DNA from: Ruminococcus sp. OA3
Lineage (GTDB): Bacteria > Bacillota > Clostridia > Lachnospirales > Lachnospiraceae
NCBI RefSeq assembly: GCF_022440845.1
Contig: NZ_JAKNTO010000001.1
Coordinates: 1,612,001-1,676,000, forward strand
DNA length: 64,000 nucleotides
Reading direction: 5' to 3'
Shown here piece by piece: positions 16,139-24,768 of this stretch. A program made the translations under genes and the position numbers. Under the pieces are notes generated by a model that saw only the letters and a list, made by a program, of their open reading frames with translations, had not been told where the DNA came from and searched no databases. The stretch's first letter is position 1, and every line of letters starts with the position of its first letter.

Positions 16139-17254
16139 ATGCGGAGAAAAGTATTGGCACTTGGTCTTACATTTGTGATGGCACTCAGCCTGTTTGGATG
16201 CGGTGGAGGAGACAAGGATGCGGCAGCGCCGGCTGATGATACAGCAGTAGCAGACGACGCAGCGGCGGAAGACACTACAGAGGCACCGAAGGGTGATGCA
16301 GCGAAAGAGGATGCTTCCGGTGATGAGTCAGCAGCAGATACTTCAGATCTGAAGGACTGGGAAAAAGAATATGCAAAGACGTATGACATCAGCGGCGACG
16401 AAGAATATGTTTGGGGATATGTGGCACAGAGCTTTACCGATACCTTCTGTTCCAGGGTACAAAAAGCGATGGAAGATTATACGAAACAGAATTATCCGAA
16501 TGTGACACTGAATGTCGGAGATGGAAAGCAGGAAGTAAATACCCATATTGAGCTGGCAGAAAACTTTATCACACAGGGAGTTGACTGTCTGATCGTGACA
16601 GCATCAGACTCAAACGGTGAGGTTGTTATCTGTGATATGGCAAAAGAAGCGGGGATTCCCTTCGTAGTGGTTAACTCAGATATCGCATGTGACCCGATCG
16701 ATCACTGGTTTGTAGGTTCCGATCACTATGTATCGGGTCATTTGCAGGGTGAGTATGTAAGGGACAACATTGATGATTCCGAAACCGTTAATATCTGCTA
16801 TCTTGGCGGTACTGATGGATTTACACATACGACACTGCGTCGTCAGGGCTTTTATGAGGCACTCGATGAAGCAAATTACAACTATAAAGTATTGGCAGAT
16901 CTGGAAGGAGAATACCTGAGAGACCGCGGCATGGAAATCACAGAAGACTGGCTGATCCAGTACGGCGATGATATCGATGTCATCGTTGCAGCGAACGACG
17001 AGATGGGCATGGGCGCACTGAACGCAATCCAGGGTGCAGGCATGAGTGATATCATTGTATGTGGTATCGATGCAAACGATGATGCCAAAGAGGCAGTAAA
17101 GGCAGGATCTTTCGGATGTACAGTATTCCAGGCAGCAGAAGGCCAGGGAAAATGGGGTGCGATCGCAGCTTACGCAGCATCGCAGGGCAAAGATTTCGCA
17201 ACGCTCGATATTCCTTATGAGCTGGTAACAGCTGATAATGTTGATCAGTATTAA
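16139..17254 (+). CDS. Sugar ABC transporter substrate-binding lipoprotein (transporter 2)
   Basis: A 371-residue ribose-type binding lipoprotein. Signal peptide with lipid-attachment cysteine at residue 21 (LSLFGC), then an Ala/Asp-rich linker to about residue 70. The mature domain has AENFITQGVDCLIVTASDSNG, VVNSDIACDPIDHWFVGSD and AANDEMGMGALNAIQG, with CTVFQAA near the end. I start at ATG 16139 (after AAGGAGAG) because the resulting N-terminus is a proper lipoprotein signal; an upstream ATG (16082) would put a long charged stretch first. It is the counterpart of the protein at 7014, but with a different ligand pocket, so a different ligand is likely. Confidence 0.92.
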   Translation: MRRKVLALGLTFVMALSLFGCGGGDKDAAAPADDTAVADDAAAEDTTEAPKGDAAKEDASGDESAADTSDLKDWEKEYAKTYDISGDEEYVWGYVAQSFTDTFCSRVQKAMEDYTKQNYPNVTLNVGDGKQEVNTHIELAENFITQGVDCLIVTASDSNGEVVICDMAKEAGIPFVVVNSDIACDPIDHWFVGSDHYVSGHLQGEYVRDNIDDSETVNICYLGGTDGFTHTTLRRQGFYEALDEANYNYKVLADLEGEYLRDRGMEITEDWLIQYGDDIDVIVAANDEMGMGALNAIQGAGMSDIIVCGIDANDDAKEAVKAGSFGCTVFQAAEGQGKWGAIAAYAASQGKDFATLDIPYELVTADNVDQY

Positions 17255-17290
17255 TTCTTAATAAAGTTATTCATTTCACTTCCTTAATAA

Positions 17291-17324
17291 GGGGATGAAA
17301 TCCGATATTCGGATTTCATCCCCT
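17291..17324. terminator. Bidirectional terminator between transporter 2 and IclR gene
   Basis: A perfect 15-bp stem (GGGGATGAAATCCGA / TCGGATTTCATCCCC) with a TAT loop, followed by a T-rich stretch on the plus strand and an A/T-rich flank on the other. It lies between convergent genes. Confidence 0.88.
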
Positions 17325-17342
17325 TCTCCATTTTTAATATCC

Positions 17343-18152
17343 TTAATTAAACTCAAAGGCCGATTCATCGGCTCCCATCGCTTTCGAAATATTGGCAGCG
17401 GCATCTTTGACAATACCGGAATAATTTTCAATTTCGGCGTTGCTCAGCAGGGAAGCGGAAGCGGAAATGCTTACTGCGGCAACCGGTTTGCCGGAATAAT
17501 CTATGATGGGGGATGCGACACAGCGAATTCCTGCATCGTGTTCCTCGTCATCGATAGCAAAACGACATTTACGGATACGTTCGGCTTGCCGAAGGAAAAT
17601 CTGACAGTCGGTGATCGTATTGGGTGTGAATTTTTTAATGTCTGAGCGACTCCAGATTGCTTCGATTTCTTTTTCGGGTAAAAACGCCAGTATACTTTTT
17701 CCGAGTCCTGTACAGTACATTGGCAAATGTAAACCTACTCGGGAAGACGTTTTCAGGATTCCGTTCAATGGGTCCTCTTTGTAAAGATAAAATATCTCAT
17801 CGCCATCTCTTACTGCTAAATGTATGGTGTGGCCGGTTTGTGATGCAAGCTGCTCCAGATATATGCGTGAGGCCGATAAGATATCTAATCCCCCCACAAC
17901 ATAACTGCCTATTTTGAAGAATTTCATCGTAAGGTGATATTTGCCGGAATCGGCGGTCTGCTGTACGTAGCCACGGGAAATCATCGTAGCGAGTATGCGG
18001 TGCACCGTGCTTTTGTTCAAAGAAACTTCCTGTGCCAGGTTGGTGAGAGATGTACCGTGAGGAGTACTGGCGAGCGCTTCGATGATATCAAATGCCCGGT
18101 CAAGGGACTGTACGGGTGTTGGCGAATGACTTTTTTGTGGTTGATTTGTCAT
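17343..18152 (-). CDS. IclR-family transcriptional regulator
   Basis: A 269-residue IclR-type regulator. N-terminal winged helix: VQSLDRAFDIIEALA, LTNLAQEVSLNKSTVHRILATM and GYVQQTADSGKYHLTMKF. C-terminal effector domain: HLAVRDGDEIFYLYKED, LPMYCTGLGKSILA, FAIDDEEHDAGIRCVASPI and AAVSISA. I chose the ATG at 18152 because GGAGG lies upstream, although 14 bases is a long spacing; an in-frame TTG at 18173 overlaps that site. IclR regulators usually control sugar-acid or aromatic catabolism. It is divergent from the aldolase/ABC operon at 18522 and probably represses it through the palindrome at 18455-18471. Confidence 0.92.
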   Translation of the reverse strand: MTNQPQKSHSPTPVQSLDRAFDIIEALASTPHGTSLTNLAQEVSLNKSTVHRILATMISRGYVQQTADSGKYHLTMKFFKIGSYVVGGLDILSASRIYLEQLASQTGHTIHLAVRDGDEIFYLYKEDPLNGILKTSSRVGLHLPMYCTGLGKSILAFLPEKEIEAIWSRSDIKKFTPNTITDCQIFLRQAERIRKCRFAIDDEEHDAGIRCVASPIIDYSGKPVAAVSISASASLLSNAEIENYSGIVKDAAANISKAMGADESAFEFN

Positions 18153-18397
18153 GGTAACTATGTAAACCTCCAATTCTATAACAAGATTATTTCAAGCCTC
18201 AATAGTACAGTGAAATTTGGAAAAAAATGTATATATTAACGACTATTGTATCACAGCCCTGTGATTCTAGCAATCTGCAGGAGGAGAGACAAAGGTTAAG
18301 CATGGAAAATAATAAAGTGTAACTGATAAATATTGCATCAAAAATATATTATCAGATAAATAAGAAAAAGAAAAGTAAAAATGTTTGTTATTTACGG

Positions 18398-18471
18398 TTG
18401 ACATTTTGTATTATCTGTGATAAAAATAAAGTATATTCCACAATATGAAAATGAGTTTCATAATATGAAAC
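18398..18471 (+). promoter_or_regulatory. Promoter and IclR-type operator of the aldolase/ABC-3 operon
   Basis: TTGACA (18398-18403), 17-base spacer, TAAAAA (18421-18426). Downstream lies GTTTCAT-AAT-ATGAAAC (18455-18471), a palindrome with 7-bp arms, with a further ATGAAA half-site at 18445-18450. GTTTCA/TGAAAC arms resemble operators of the KdgR branch of the IclR family. The location just downstream of the promoter fits repression by the divergent IclR protein. The rest of the 369-base divergent gap (18153-18521) is A/T-rich and holds nothing else I recognise. Confidence 0.65.
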
Positions 18472-18521
18472 AAAAAAAGAGAAACAGCGAAGTTTAATTA
18501 TGCTAGCAAGAGGTAGAAAGA

Positions 18522-19280
18522 ATGGATAGGTATCAAAGACTGGATGAGAAATGCAACAACCGAGAAAAGATATGTGCTACTACGATCAGTATGCTGAATG
18601 AAATCTGCCTTGTTCAAAAAATGACGCATCATCAGATGGATTTTTTAGTGTTTGATATGGAACATGGAAGATTCAACACGGAAACACTTCCGGAGATTTT
18701 GAATGCCTGCAGAAAGGAAGAAATACCGTCCATCGTCAGAATTCAAAATCCGGAGTACTATCTGGTTTCAAAAGTCATCGATATGGGAGCAGATGGGGTT
18801 CTGATACCGAGAGTTGAAACCGTGGAGCAGGTTGAAACGGTTGTAAATGCTTCTTACTTTGCACCGGTGGGGAAAAAGGGATTTGGATACTTTAATCAGT
18901 TCCGGAAAAACGAGAGCATTTATGAATTTAAGCGGCTTATTTTCCTGCAGATAGAGTCGCCGGAGGGCATCAAAAACTTATCGGAGATACTTGACAGGTT
19001 TGGCGATTACATCAGCGGCATTCTGGTGGGCCCGTGTGATCTTTCGATTATGATAGGCACACCACTGGTGCTTCGAAGTGACGAGATGAATAAGGCGGTG
19101 AAAACCATTTTCGATATATGCCATGAAAAGAGAAAGTCTGTGGGAATTTTCTGTCAGGATGCGCGTGATGCCAGAAAATATTATGAACAGGGTGCCAATC
19201 TGCTATGGACCTCGATGGAAATGAATATATTTGAAACCGCTTATAACAACCTGTTTGATGAGCTGGAGAAAATCCGGTAA
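18522..19280 (+). CDS. HpcH/HpaI-family aldolase (2-keto-3-deoxy-sugar-acid type)
   Basis: A 252-residue TIM-barrel protein of the HpcH/HpaI aldolase/citrate lyase family. Landmarks: FLVFDMEHGRF (DxEH, catalytic histidine), SIVRIQ (arginine), GADGVLIPRVET, LQIESPEG (metal-binding glutamate) and GILVGPCDLSIMIG (metal-binding aspartate). The family cleaves 2-keto-3-deoxy acids to pyruvate plus an aldehyde, using a divalent metal. First gene of a long operon with a sugar importer, dehydrogenases and a DapA-type lyase, so a sugar-acid aldolase role is likely. Exact substrate unknown. Start ATG follows AGAGGTAGAAAG. Confidence 0.88.
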   Translation: MDRYQRLDEKCNNREKICATTISMLNEICLVQKMTHHQMDFLVFDMEHGRFNTETLPEILNACRKEEIPSIVRIQNPEYYLVSKVIDMGADGVLIPRVETVEQVETVVNASYFAPVGKKGFGYFNQFRKNESIYEFKRLIFLQIESPEGIKNLSEILDRFGDYISGILVGPCDLSIMIGTPLVLRSDEMNKAVKTIFDICHEKRKSVGIFCQDARDARKYYEQGANLLWTSMEMNIFETAYNNLFDELEKIR

Positions 19281-19314
19281 TCAGGAAGATATCGGAAGAA
19301 AGGGGGATGATTAT

Positions 19315-20166
19315 TTGTATATTCCGGATTTTTCATGCGTTGATCATACATTTCCAAAACTTGATTTTGAGACTTCACTGAAGATGTTTAAGCTGTTGTC
19401 ATTTGACAAAATTGATGTTGTGCTGAATGAATATGCTGGAAATCGTCATCTACATACGTTTCAAGAACTGGATCATCCTATGGAAAATGGGAAAATACTT
19501 GCAGAGAAGCTTTCCGGAGAGGGTTTCGTGCCGACAGATCTTTTTATATTTTTGGGTGATCACGAAAAATGGGCCATTAACTCTCCAAACAGGGAACGGC
19601 GGCTGGTGAATGCGGATTACTTTAAAAAAGCGGTCACCTATGCAAAAGCCTGCGGCAGCGGCCATATCACAATTGTTCCGGGGGTGGTTTTTGATAATGA
19701 TTATGGTGAGTCACTGAAGCGGGCTGCACAGGAACTCAAATGGCGTGCTGGATATGGGGTGGAACACGGGATTGTCGTTTCTTTTGAACCGCATATAGGG
19801 TCGATCGCTGATACGACGGAGAGAACCCTCGAACTTTTAGAACGGGCGGGAAGTGCAACCGTTACCCTGGATTACTCCCACTTTATAAAAAATGGAGAAG
19901 AACAAGAAGAGATTGACAGGCTGCTGCCTTTTGCGGCACATATGCATTTCAGGAACGCATGCAGTGGAAGCTCCCAGACGATTTTTGACGAATCATGCAT
20001 AGATTATCAAAAAATGCTGCATTTGATAAAGCGGCAGGGTTATTCGGGGGAGATGGCAATCGAATTCTGTTCCAGCCCGTGGGAAAATCAAAACAGAGTG
20101 GATACAATTGGAGAAACCGTCAGCTTAAGAGAACACCTTTTGAAATTGTGGAAAGAAACAGAGTGA
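19315..20166 (+). CDS. Sugar phosphate isomerase/epimerase-type TIM-barrel protein
   Basis: A 283-residue protein of the xylose-isomerase-like barrel family (AP_endonuc_2). Landmarks: FLGDHEKWAIN, ITIVPGVVFDNDYGES, GIVVSFEPHIGSI (metal-binding glutamate), VTLDYSHF (aspartate and histidine), AAHMHFRNACSG and SGEMAIEFCSSPW (C-terminal metal-binding glutamate). It likely isomerises or epimerises a keto-sugar or sugar acid. I propose TTG 19315 as start, eight bases after AAAGGGGG; an in-frame ATG (19231) lies inside the aldolase gene without a ribosome binding site. Second in the operon, between two aldolase-type genes. The substrate cannot be told from sequence. Confidence 0.8.
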   Translation: MYIPDFSCVDHTFPKLDFETSLKMFKLLSFDKIDVVLNEYAGNRHLHTFQELDHPMENGKILAEKLSGEGFVPTDLFIFLGDHEKWAINSPNRERRLVNADYFKKAVTYAKACGSGHITIVPGVVFDNDYGESLKRAAQELKWRAGYGVEHGIVVSFEPHIGSIADTTERTLELLERAGSATVTLDYSHFIKNGEEQEEIDRLLPFAAHMHFRNACSGSSQTIFDESCIDYQKMLHLIKRQGYSGEMAIEFCSSPWENQNRVDTIGETVSLREHLLKLWKETE

Positions 20167-20178
20167 TAAGGAGAGAAA

Positions 20179-21111
20179 ATGAAAGCAAAATTTGATGATA
20201 TGCAGGGAATCATCCCGATTATGCAGACACCTTTTACAGACGATGGAAGTGCAGTGGATTACGATGATTTTGCAAGTATGTGTGATGCGACCGTTTGTGA
20301 CGGGGCAAAAGGGATTGCCTTGTTTGGCTATGGCACAGAATTTTACAAACTTTCGGACCGCGAGCGGGAAGACATGGTAACGACTGCAGTTAAAGCAGTG
20401 GATGGCCGTGTACCGGTGATTGCGTCGATTACGTGCGGCTCTACAGAAGTCGCTGTTCAGACAGCACAGCATTATGAGAAATCAGGCGTGGACGCAGTAA
20501 TGGTGCTTTCTCCCAGTGTGATTGCTCCTTCCACACCGGCACTTGCCGAACATATCATCAGTGTTGGGAACAGCACCGCTCTGCCGTGTGTGATCCAATA
20601 TACACCGGGTTCCGGGGGCGGAACACTGACTGCACAGGCAATTCAAATGATCTGTGAGAAAATTAATAATCCGCTCTGCATTAAAGCGGAAGCAATACCA
20701 GCAGCTCCTTTTGTGGACAAGGTTCGCGAGATTACCGATGGGAAAATCAGAATTTTCGCCGGAAATATGTGTCTGCATATGATAGATCTTATGGATAGAG
20801 GAGTGCTGGGATTTATGCCGGGAGTCTCACTTGTACCAATTTTCCGTACCATATTTGACACCTATATGGCAGGCGACAGACGAAAGGCAAAAGAGTTATA
20901 TGATGCCGTGATGCCGATGGTCCTTGTTATCAATCAGGATATTGAGACGCTTGTAAAATATGAAAAGATGATGATGGTAAAGCGCGGCATCATCAAGAGT
21001 TCCTGCTGCAGGAAGCCAACCTGTGTTTCGTTTGACGAAAGGCTGTGGAATATGTTTGACGAATATAGAGAGAATCTTAAACAGATTATCGATGTTGGAA
21101 GAAACTATTAA
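20179..21111 (+). CDS. Dihydrodipicolinate synthase/N-acetylneuraminate lyase family protein
   Basis: A 310-residue DapA-superfamily barrel. Schiff-base lysine in CIKAEA and catalytic-type tyrosine in IQYTPGSGG. The GGTTGE motif of real DapA is replaced by FGYGTEF, so lysine biosynthesis is unlikely and a catabolic pyruvate- or 2-keto-acid aldolase/dehydratase is more likely (the 2-keto-3-deoxy-sugar-acid branch). It follows the isomerase by 12 bases. A second aldolase-type enzyme in one operon suggests either two cleavage steps or a dehydratase role here. Confidence 0.85.
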   Translation: MKAKFDDMQGIIPIMQTPFTDDGSAVDYDDFASMCDATVCDGAKGIALFGYGTEFYKLSDREREDMVTTAVKAVDGRVPVIASITCGSTEVAVQTAQHYEKSGVDAVMVLSPSVIAPSTPALAEHIISVGNSTALPCVIQYTPGSGGGTLTAQAIQMICEKINNPLCIKAEAIPAAPFVDKVREITDGKIRIFAGNMCLHMIDLMDRGVLGFMPGVSLVPIFRTIFDTYMAGDRRKAKELYDAVMPMVLVINQDIETLVKYEKMMMVKRGIIKSSCCRKPTCVSFDERLWNMFDEYRENLKQIIDVGRNY

Positions 21112-21147
21112 CAGGATAAATACATGAAAGAAGGAGGATGATGCAAA

Positions 21148-22143
21148 ATGCGCTACACGAAACTGGGTACAACGGACATGGAAGTATCACAAATTACAAT
21201 CGGTACGTGGGCAATTGGCGGTGCCGGCTGGGGAGATGTAGACAGACAGCAGTCGGTGGATGCGATATACCGGATGGTCGATCATGGAGTAAATTTTATA
21301 GATACGGCACCGGCATATAATCACGGATTCGCTGAATGTGTGGTTGGAGAGGTACTTCCCAAAATCAGGGATAAGGTTTTTGTGGCTACGAAGGGAGGGG
21401 TTACAAACATTGGCGGTCGTACCGTAAGAGACAGTTCCGGTGAAAATTTGGTTATACAATGCGATGAATCTTTAAAAAGATTAAACGCGGATTATATTGA
21501 TTTGTATATGATTCACTGGCCGGATTATAATGTACCGTTTGAGGAAACATTTACAGCGCTGGAGAGACTCAAAGAACAGGGAAAAATCCGCCACATTGGT
21601 GTTTCTAACTTTTCACTCACACAGATTTTTGAAGCAGAGAAATATGCAAAAATTGATGTGGCGCAGGTCCCTTATTCGATGGTAAACCGATCTCAGGAAA
21701 GATTTATGAAATGGTATCACGATCATAACATTGGAATTATGTCATGGGGATCGCTGGGCGGTGGCATTTTAACCGGAGCATTTCGGACACTTCCGGATTT
21801 TGACAAAGACGACATACGGCTTTCCACCTATGATTCGTTCCACGAACCGAAATTTTCAAAGGTGATGGAAATCCTTAAGGTGATGGACACTGTCGCTAAA
21901 GAACACGGAGTGCCCGTTGCCCAGGTGACAATTAACTGGAATCTGAAAAAAGAATTTGTGGATACTTCATTGGTAGGTGTCATCAATACGCAGCAGGCAG
22001 ATGAAAACTGCGCGTGTATGGATTGGGAACTTTCTGACGATGAGATGATTTCCATTGATGAAAAAATAGATGTTTTTCTGGGGGATCAGGAAACTTATTG
22101 CAGGCAGAGGAGCAATCCATGGGCGCTTGGATACCGGGATTAG
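21148..22143 (+). CDS. Aldo/keto reductase
   Basis: A 331-residue NAD(P)H-dependent aldo/keto reductase. Catalytic tetrad visible: Asp in FIDTAPAYNHG, Tyr in the same motif, Lys in VFVATKGG and His in MIHWPDYN. Other family motifs: LKRLNADYIDLYMIHW, IRHIGVSNFS and the C-terminal substrate/cofactor loop near SLVGVINTQQADEN. By family it reduces aldehydes or ketones, or oxidises a sugar hemiacetal (some members are sugar dehydrogenases such as L-fucose or D-threo-aldose dehydrogenase). Inside the sugar operon, the latter role is attractive. Ribosome binding site AAGGAGGATG. Confidence 0.9.
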   Translation: MRYTKLGTTDMEVSQITIGTWAIGGAGWGDVDRQQSVDAIYRMVDHGVNFIDTAPAYNHGFAECVVGEVLPKIRDKVFVATKGGVTNIGGRTVRDSSGENLVIQCDESLKRLNADYIDLYMIHWPDYNVPFEETFTALERLKEQGKIRHIGVSNFSLTQIFEAEKYAKIDVAQVPYSMVNRSQERFMKWYHDHNIGIMSWGSLGGGILTGAFRTLPDFDKDDIRLSTYDSFHEPKFSKVMEILKVMDTVAKEHGVPVAQVTINWNLKKEFVDTSLVGVINTQQADENCACMDWELSDDEMISIDEKIDVFLGDQETYCRQRSNPWALGYRD

Positions 22144-22162
22144 ACCGTAAAGGAGAATGTAT

Positions 22163-23173
22163 ATGAGAAAAAAGAGGTTAGCGTGGGTGATGTGCTGTGT
22201 AATGTTACTGATGTTTATGCAGGGATGCCAAAGCGATGATAAACAACAGGAAAATTCAGAAGGTACACAATCAGAAACAGAGAAAACAGGGGAAGAGGTG
22301 TCACATGATTCTCTGACGCTGCTGGCTATCAGCTATGAGGGAGACGTTTATACACAGACATTATTTAAAGGTGTGGAAGCAAGGTGTGAGGAGCTGGGCA
22401 TCAATTATGATGCGATAGGTTATCTTCCGGATGATGGCGAACAGGCTACCGCACGAAGTCTTGAAGATGCACTGGCTAAGGAGGTGGATATGGTAGTGAT
22501 CGACAGCCAGCATCCGGCTGCAGCCATGGGTGTACTGCCGCAACTCTTTGAACAGGGAGTGAAGGTTGTCTCCATCAGTGATCCGATTGATATGGAGGGA
22601 ATGACGGCTCATATTGGCGGTGACTATGCAAAAAGGATGGTTGCAGGATCCACGCCGATGTTTGAACATCTGGGGGAGGGAAAAAACACATTGATTATCA
22701 CCGGACCTGAGGAGTTTGAAGCTTGCCGTCAGATAGCCGAAGGCTATGAACAGGCGGCAGAGGAGTATGGCATTGAAGTGCTGGATGTTGTGTGCACCAG
22801 TGGAACCGGAGACACCACGACAAATGTGACTGAGGATGCGATCACAAGGTTTGGATTAGATGGAATTGATTCTATCTGTGCCTGGGCGCCTTCTATTACG
22901 ACTGCCATTGCATCAGTGCTTGAAAATGCAGGGGCTAAACCGGGAGATATTCTTTTGTGTTCGCAGGGGGGATTTGAGATTGAACGCGATCTGCTGGAGA
23001 AGGGATGGCTCTATTCTGTTTCCACACAATTGCCGTTTGCGATGGGAGAAAAAGCCGTGGACTGCGCACTTGAAGGCGTAAAGACGGACGAGGTTTTTGG
23101 AACGATCGACTTTATCGGAGAAGCCGCCACCATCGACAACTACAAGACGCTGGATTATGACTGGCTAGAGTAA
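22163..23173 (+). CDS. Sugar ABC transporter substrate-binding lipoprotein (transporter 3)
   Basis: A 336-residue ribose-type binding lipoprotein with lipid-attachment cysteine at residue 22 (FMQGC), a short polar linker (about residues 24-45) and a peripla_BP_4 domain starting LTLLAISYEGDVYTQ. Domain motifs: KEVDMVVIDSQHPAA, VVSISDPIDMEG and AWAPSITTAIASVLE. It is shorter and more diverged than the binding proteins of transporters 1 and 2. I chose ATG 22163, nine bases after AAGGAG; an ATG six bases upstream overlaps that site. Confidence 0.9.
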   Translation: MRKKRLAWVMCCVMLLMFMQGCQSDDKQQENSEGTQSETEKTGEEVSHDSLTLLAISYEGDVYTQTLFKGVEARCEELGINYDAIGYLPDDGEQATARSLEDALAKEVDMVVIDSQHPAAAMGVLPQLFEQGVKVVSISDPIDMEGMTAHIGGDYAKRMVAGSTPMFEHLGEGKNTLIITGPEEFEACRQIAEGYEQAAEEYGIEVLDVVCTSGTGDTTTNVTEDAITRFGLDGIDSICAWAPSITTAIASVLENAGAKPGDILLCSQGGFEIERDLLEKGWLYSVSTQLPFAMGEKAVDCALEGVKTDEVFGTIDFIGEAATIDNYKTLDYDWLE

Positions 23174-23259
23174 CGGCGGAAGATGTCAGGTTCATGAAAT
23201 CCTCAACAGAAACAGTTTTTGTTCATGCTGAGGATCGTGAAGAAAGGTGGTGGAACAGT

Positions 23260-24768
23260 GTGAATCAATCGGCAGTCGAATTAAAAGACATTATAAAAGT
23301 ATTTCCCGGCGTCACTGCACTTGATAGTATGCACCTTGTATTGAAATATGGGGAGATACATGGGCTGGTGGGAGAAAACGGGGCAGGAAAGTCTACCTTG
23401 ATTAAGATTCTTTCTGGTGTTTATCAGCCAACCTCGGGCAGCATCCGTCTGGATGGCAAAGAACTTAAAATCAGGAATCCACTGAATGCTTTAAAGCACA
23501 GGATTGCCTGCATCTATCAGGAGCTGAATATTGCACAGCCGCTGTCGGTGACGGACAATATGTTTGCCGGCAGTCTCAAAAGAAAAAAGGGAAGCCCGTT
23601 GTTGGATTATACATATATGAACCGCCGTGCAAGAGAAATTATGGCATCATTGAATCAGGAGATTGAGGTCTCTGCACGAGTGCAAACTCTTGGCGTAGGA
23701 CAGCAACAGATGATTGAAATAGGGAAAGCGCTGCTGCATGATGCGAAAGTCCTGATTTTGGATGAGCCCACCGCGTCATTGAGCGAGGGAGAGATCAACA
23801 ACCTGTTTCAGACGGTAAAAAGACTGAAGGAGAAGGGCGTCGCGATTCTTTTTGTGTCTCATAAATTGGAAGAAATTTTTGAGCTGTGCGACGTTGTGAC
23901 GGTGATGCGTGATGCAAAACATATCGTCACAACGCCGGTGTCAAAAGTCACCAAAGACGATTTGATTACGATGATGGTCGGGCGTAAGATGGAAAATATT
24001 TATCCAAAAAAAACTTCTAAACCTGGTGCGGCAGTATTTGAGGTCAGGAATCTGAGGCGTACAGGTGTGATCAGGAATATCAGTTTCTCTTTGCGAAAGG
24101 GAGAGATTCTGGGATTTTCCGGACTGGTTGGGGCGGGAAGGACAGAGCTTATGAGATGCCTGTTTGGAGCAGACCCGTACGATGAGGGAGAGATTTATAT
24201 CCATGGGGAAAAGGTGAATATTCGTGACACAAGGCAGGCGATTGCTAAAAAGATTGCATTTATCACAGAAGACAGGAAGCAAGAAGGCCTGGTGCTGAAG
24301 TTTCCGATCTATAAAAATATGTCAATGGTAAATTTAAAGTCTTACCAGAAGTTCGGCATTATCAACGAAAAAAAAGTCCGTTTACAGGCAGAAGAAACAG
24401 TTAAGCAGCTGGAAATCAAGACAAATTCGATTGATAAAATTGCCGGAGAATTGAGCGGCGGAAACCAGCAAAAAGTGATCATTGGAAAATGGCTGAATAC
24501 AGATACGGAAATCTATATTTTTGATGAGCCGACACGGGGAATCGATGTGGGCGCCAAGCTGGAAATCTATAACATTATGAACCAGCTTGCAGAAGAAGGA
24601 AAAGCCATCATTATGGTTTCATCTGAGCTTCCGGAAATCCTTGGAATGTGTGACCGGGTAGTTGTGATGCGGGAAGGCGAAATTATGGCTGCAATTGACC
24701 GTGACAGTCAACATTTTAATCAGGAGGATATCATGAGGGCTGCATGGGGAGAGGAGTTGAGAGCTTGA
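23260..24768 (+). CDS. Ribose-type sugar ABC transporter ATP-binding protein (transporter 3)
   Basis: A 502-residue RbsA/MglA-type double ATPase: Walker A GENGAGKST, first signature LGVGQQQMIEI (normal, unlike the other two), ILDEPTASLS, second LSGGNQQK and IFDEPTRGID. I place the start at GTG 23260, after AGGTGG, because the ATPase domain begins there (SAVELKDI); an in-frame ATG (23194) would add 22 residues with no family match. It overlaps the permease start by four bases. Confidence 0.92.
   Translation: MNQSAVELKDIIKVFPGVTALDSMHLVLKYGEIHGLVGENGAGKSTLIKILSGVYQPTSGSIRLDGKELKIRNPLNALKHRIACIYQELNIAQPLSVTDNMFAGSLKRKKGSPLLDYTYMNRRAREIMASLNQEIEVSARVQTLGVGQQQMIEIGKALLHDAKVLILDEPTASLSEGEINNLFQTVKRLKEKGVAILFVSHKLEEIFELCDVVTVMRDAKHIVTTPVSKVTKDDLITMMVGRKMENIYPKKTSKPGAAVFEVRNLRRTGVIRNISFSLRKGEILGFSGLVGAGRTELMRCLFGADPYDEGEIYIHGEKVNIRDTRQAIAKKIAFITEDRKQEGLVLKFPIYKNMSMVNLKSYQKFGIINEKKVRLQAEETVKQLEIKTNSIDKIAGELSGGNQQKVIIGKWLNTDTEIYIFDEPTRGIDVGAKLEIYNIMNQLAEEGKAIIMVSSELPEILGMCDRVVVMREGEIMAAIDRDSQHFNQEDIMRAAWGEELRA

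Noticed and set aside
20179-21111. Assignment as DapA of lysine biosynthesis
   Set aside because: The GGTTGE motif is replaced by FGYGTE and the gene lies in a sugar operon.
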